Positions 58,654-59,974 of a stretch of DNA of 59,974 nt are shown here, piece after piece. This stretch comes from an uncultured bacterium. Lineage in GTDB: Bacteria; Bacillota; Clostridia; Lachnospirales; Lachnospiraceae. Position 1 is the first letter of the stretch. Each line of letters starts with the position of its first letter. The notes under the pieces are model-generated. The model did not search any database, was not told the origin of the DNA, and saw only the letters and a program-made list of their open reading frames with translations. The stretch lies in NCBI GenBank assembly GCA_905216215.1, contig CAJMSZ010000010.1, positions 1-59,974 on the forward strand, given 5' to 3'. The translations under genes and the position numbers were made by a program.

Positions 58654-59781
58654 ATGGATGAAAAAATCTTGATTTTTAATCAGAAGCTGAATGAACTTTT
58701 AGCCTATGCAAAGAAAAAGAATAATATTTTAGAACAGCAGGAAGTCATTTCCTTCTTTTCTGATGTTGAGTTCAATGCAGACAAGACAGACAGCATCTAT
58801 GAGTTTTTAGAGAAGAGTGGCATTGAGATTGTATATCCTGTCACTGAGCAGGAAGACTTAGATTTAGATTTAAGCTTAGATGATGACAACGTATCCGATG
58901 AGGATATGGATGTTGACCTTGATAAAATTGATTTATCTGTTCCAGAGGGTGTTGCCACGGATGATCCTGTTCGTATGTACCTGAAGGAAATCGGTAAGGT
59001 ACCACTTCTTTCTGCAGAAGAGGAACAGGAGCTGGCCGAACGAATTGCCAATGGAGATGAAGAGGCAAAGAAAAAACTTGCTGAAGCAAATTTACGTCTG
59101 GTTGTAAGTATCGCCAAGAGATATAATGGACGTGGACTGTTATTCCTTGACTTGATTCAGGAGGGTAATATTGGTCTTCTGAAAGCGGTCGACAAATTTG
59201 ATTATAATAAAGGATTCAAGTTCAGCACATATGCTACCTGGTGGATTCGCCAGGCAATTACCCGTGCGATTGCTGACCAGTCACGTACTATCCGTATTCC
59301 GGTACATATGGTTGAAACGATTAATAAACTGATTCGTGTACAGCGTAATCTTCTTCAGGAACTGGGTCGTGAGCCGCAGCCAGAAGAAGTTGCCAAGGCA
59401 ATGGACCTTCCGGTGGAGCGTGTTCGCGAGATTCTGAAGGTTGCTCAGGAGCCTGTATCTTTAGAAACACCAATTGGCGAAGAAGACGACAGCCATTTGG
59501 GTGATTTCATCCAGGATGAGAATATGCCTGTTCCTGCAGACGCTGCTGCATTTACACTGCTGAAGGAAGAGCTTTCCGCAGTACTTGATACATTGACTGA
59601 AAGAGAGCGTAAAGTATTAACATTACGTTTTGGACTTGTTGATGGACATGCAAGAACACTCGAGGAAGTCGGAAAGGAATTTGACGTAACACGTGAACGA
59701 ATCCGTCAGATTGAGGCAAAAGCCTTAAGAAAGCTCAGACATCCAAGCAGAAGCAAACGTCTGAAAGACTTTATGAGTTAA
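58654..59781 (+). CDS. rpoD: Primary RNA polymerase sigma factor RpoD (sigma-A)
   Basis: Housekeeping sigma factor. 375 residues. An N-terminal region 1.1-like segment ends in an acidic run (EDLDLDLSLDDDN). Region 1.2 has DPVRMYLKEIGKVPLL; region 2 has NLRLVVSIAKRYNGRG, FLDLIQEGNIGLLKAVDKFD and FSTYATWWIRQAI, which contact the -10 element. Regions 3 and 4 follow, ending with EVGKEFDVTRERIRQIEAKA, the -35 helix-turn-helix. The ATG follows GGGGAGGAATGAAAC. dnaG, its usual Firmicute neighbour, is not upstream. Confidence 0.97.
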   Translation: MDEKILIFNQKLNELLAYAKKKNNILEQQEVISFFSDVEFNADKTDSIYEFLEKSGIEIVYPVTEQEDLDLDLSLDDDNVSDEDMDVDLDKIDLSVPEGVATDDPVRMYLKEIGKVPLLSAEEEQELAERIANGDEEAKKKLAEANLRLVVSIAKRYNGRGLLFLDLIQEGNIGLLKAVDKFDYNKGFKFSTYATWWIRQAITRAIADQSRTIRIPVHMVETINKLIRVQRNLLQELGREPQPEEVAKAMDLPVERVREILKVAQEPVSLETPIGEEDDSHLGDFIQDENMPVPADAAAFTLLKEELSAVLDTLTERERKVLTLRFGLVDGHARTLEEVGKEFDVTRERIRQIEAKALRKLRHPSRSKRLKDFMS

Positions 59782-59797
59782 ATAATAATAACAACTT

Positions 59798-59838
59798 GAA
59801 AGACCGTTAGTAACTTCATCAACGGTCTTTCTTTTTTT
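59798..59838 (+). terminator. Terminator after rpoD
   Basis: A perfect 11-bp stem GAAAGACCGTT/AACGGTCTTTC with a 12-base loop, followed by seven Ts, 16 bases after the stop codon. Confidence 0.92.
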
Positions 59839-59858
59839 CAATTTTTTTCACAAATCAT

Positions 59859-59887
59859 TTGACTTTTTTCTCCTTATGTCATATAAT
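59859..59887 (+). promoter_or_regulatory. Promoter of the tRNA-Pro gene
   Basis: TTGACT (59859-59864), 17 bases, TATAAT (59882-59887), about 37 bases before the mature tRNA 5' end. Confidence 0.8.
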
Positions 59888-59923
59888 AACATCTGTTGCG
59901 GTTGTTCCGCTAATTACATATAT

Positions 59924-59974
59924 CGGGGTGTGGCTCAGCTTGGCTAGAGCGCCTGGTTTGGGACCAGGAGGTCG
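59924..59974 (+). tRNA. tRNA-Pro(UGG), 5' part (cut by window end)
   Basis: The acceptor strand CGGGGTG, D-arm GGCTCAGCTTGGCTAGAGC and the anticodon arm CCTGG-TTTGGGA-CCAGG give anticodon UGG (proline). A 5' C at position 1 with CGGGG is typical of tRNA-Pro. The variable and T arms lie beyond the window. Confidence 0.92.

Overview
The window reads as chromosomal DNA of a low-GC, anaerobic, spore-forming Firmicute, most likely family Lachnospiraceae. The evidence is the protein content (FeFe-hydrogenase maturase HydF, sporulation proteins YabP, YabQ, SpoIIE and CotS, several short proteins I associate with Lachnospiraceae), Firmicute-type cis-regulators (S-box, T-box, B12 and Mn2+ riboswitches), a Gram-positive long SRP RNA and strong AGGAGG ribosome binding sites. 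It is core genome: I see no prophage, insertion sequence, integrase or CRISPR array. Most genes lie on the minus strand.

Layout. 1-9.5 kb: lysS (cut by the window edge), greA, dusB, a small conserved protein, birA, argF behind an ARG-box-like site, a TrmH/SpoU RNA methyltransferase, an OmpR/EnvZ-type two-component pair, and metK under a SAM-I riboswitch. 9.7-12.2 kb: murA, a shikimate-kinase-like gene and an unknown small gene. 12.3-19.5 kb: the full F-type ATP synthase operon (atpZ-atpI-atpBEFHAGDC), whose c subunit carries a Na+-site signature. 19.6-24.7 kb: trmL, an AIR-synthase-like protein, a VanW protein, a 32-residue membrane peptide and a DUF4080 radical SAM protein. 24.8-26.9 kb (plus strand): SRP RNA, then a leader with a terminator ahead of a TM1266-type regulator and hydF.

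27-41 kb is a long minus-strand run that includes the classical Firmicute block hup-rqcP-yabP-yabQ-divIC / spoIIE-tilS-hpt-ftsH, followed by a GH13 glycosidase, a helix-turn-helix protein, a split chromate-type transporter, a dGTPase-like HD hydrolase, a DUF6128-like protein and tadA. 41-47 kb: cotS, cca, proS under a proline T-box, and a Na+/Ca2+-exchanger-family transporter under a yybP-ykoY (Mn2+) riboswitch. 47-52 kb: an RluA-type pseudouridine synthase, a DUF2786 protein and a 1310-residue surface subtilase. 52.5-54.7 kb: a cobalamin riboswitch controlling an exported CbiK-type chelatase and a lipoprotein. 54.7-58.4 kb: a three-gene ABC importer. The window ends with rpoD and the start of a tRNA-Pro gene on the plus strand.

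The points I consider most worth following are: the Mn2+ riboswitch on a CaCA-family exchanger; the B12-controlled surface chelatase/lipoprotein pair; the possible attenuator in front of the hydF operon; a SpoIIE that lacks its membrane domain; a sigma-E-like promoter inside the end of rqcP driving yabPQ; and a 40-bp intergenic element found twice (82% identical), each time between a terminator and the next gene.
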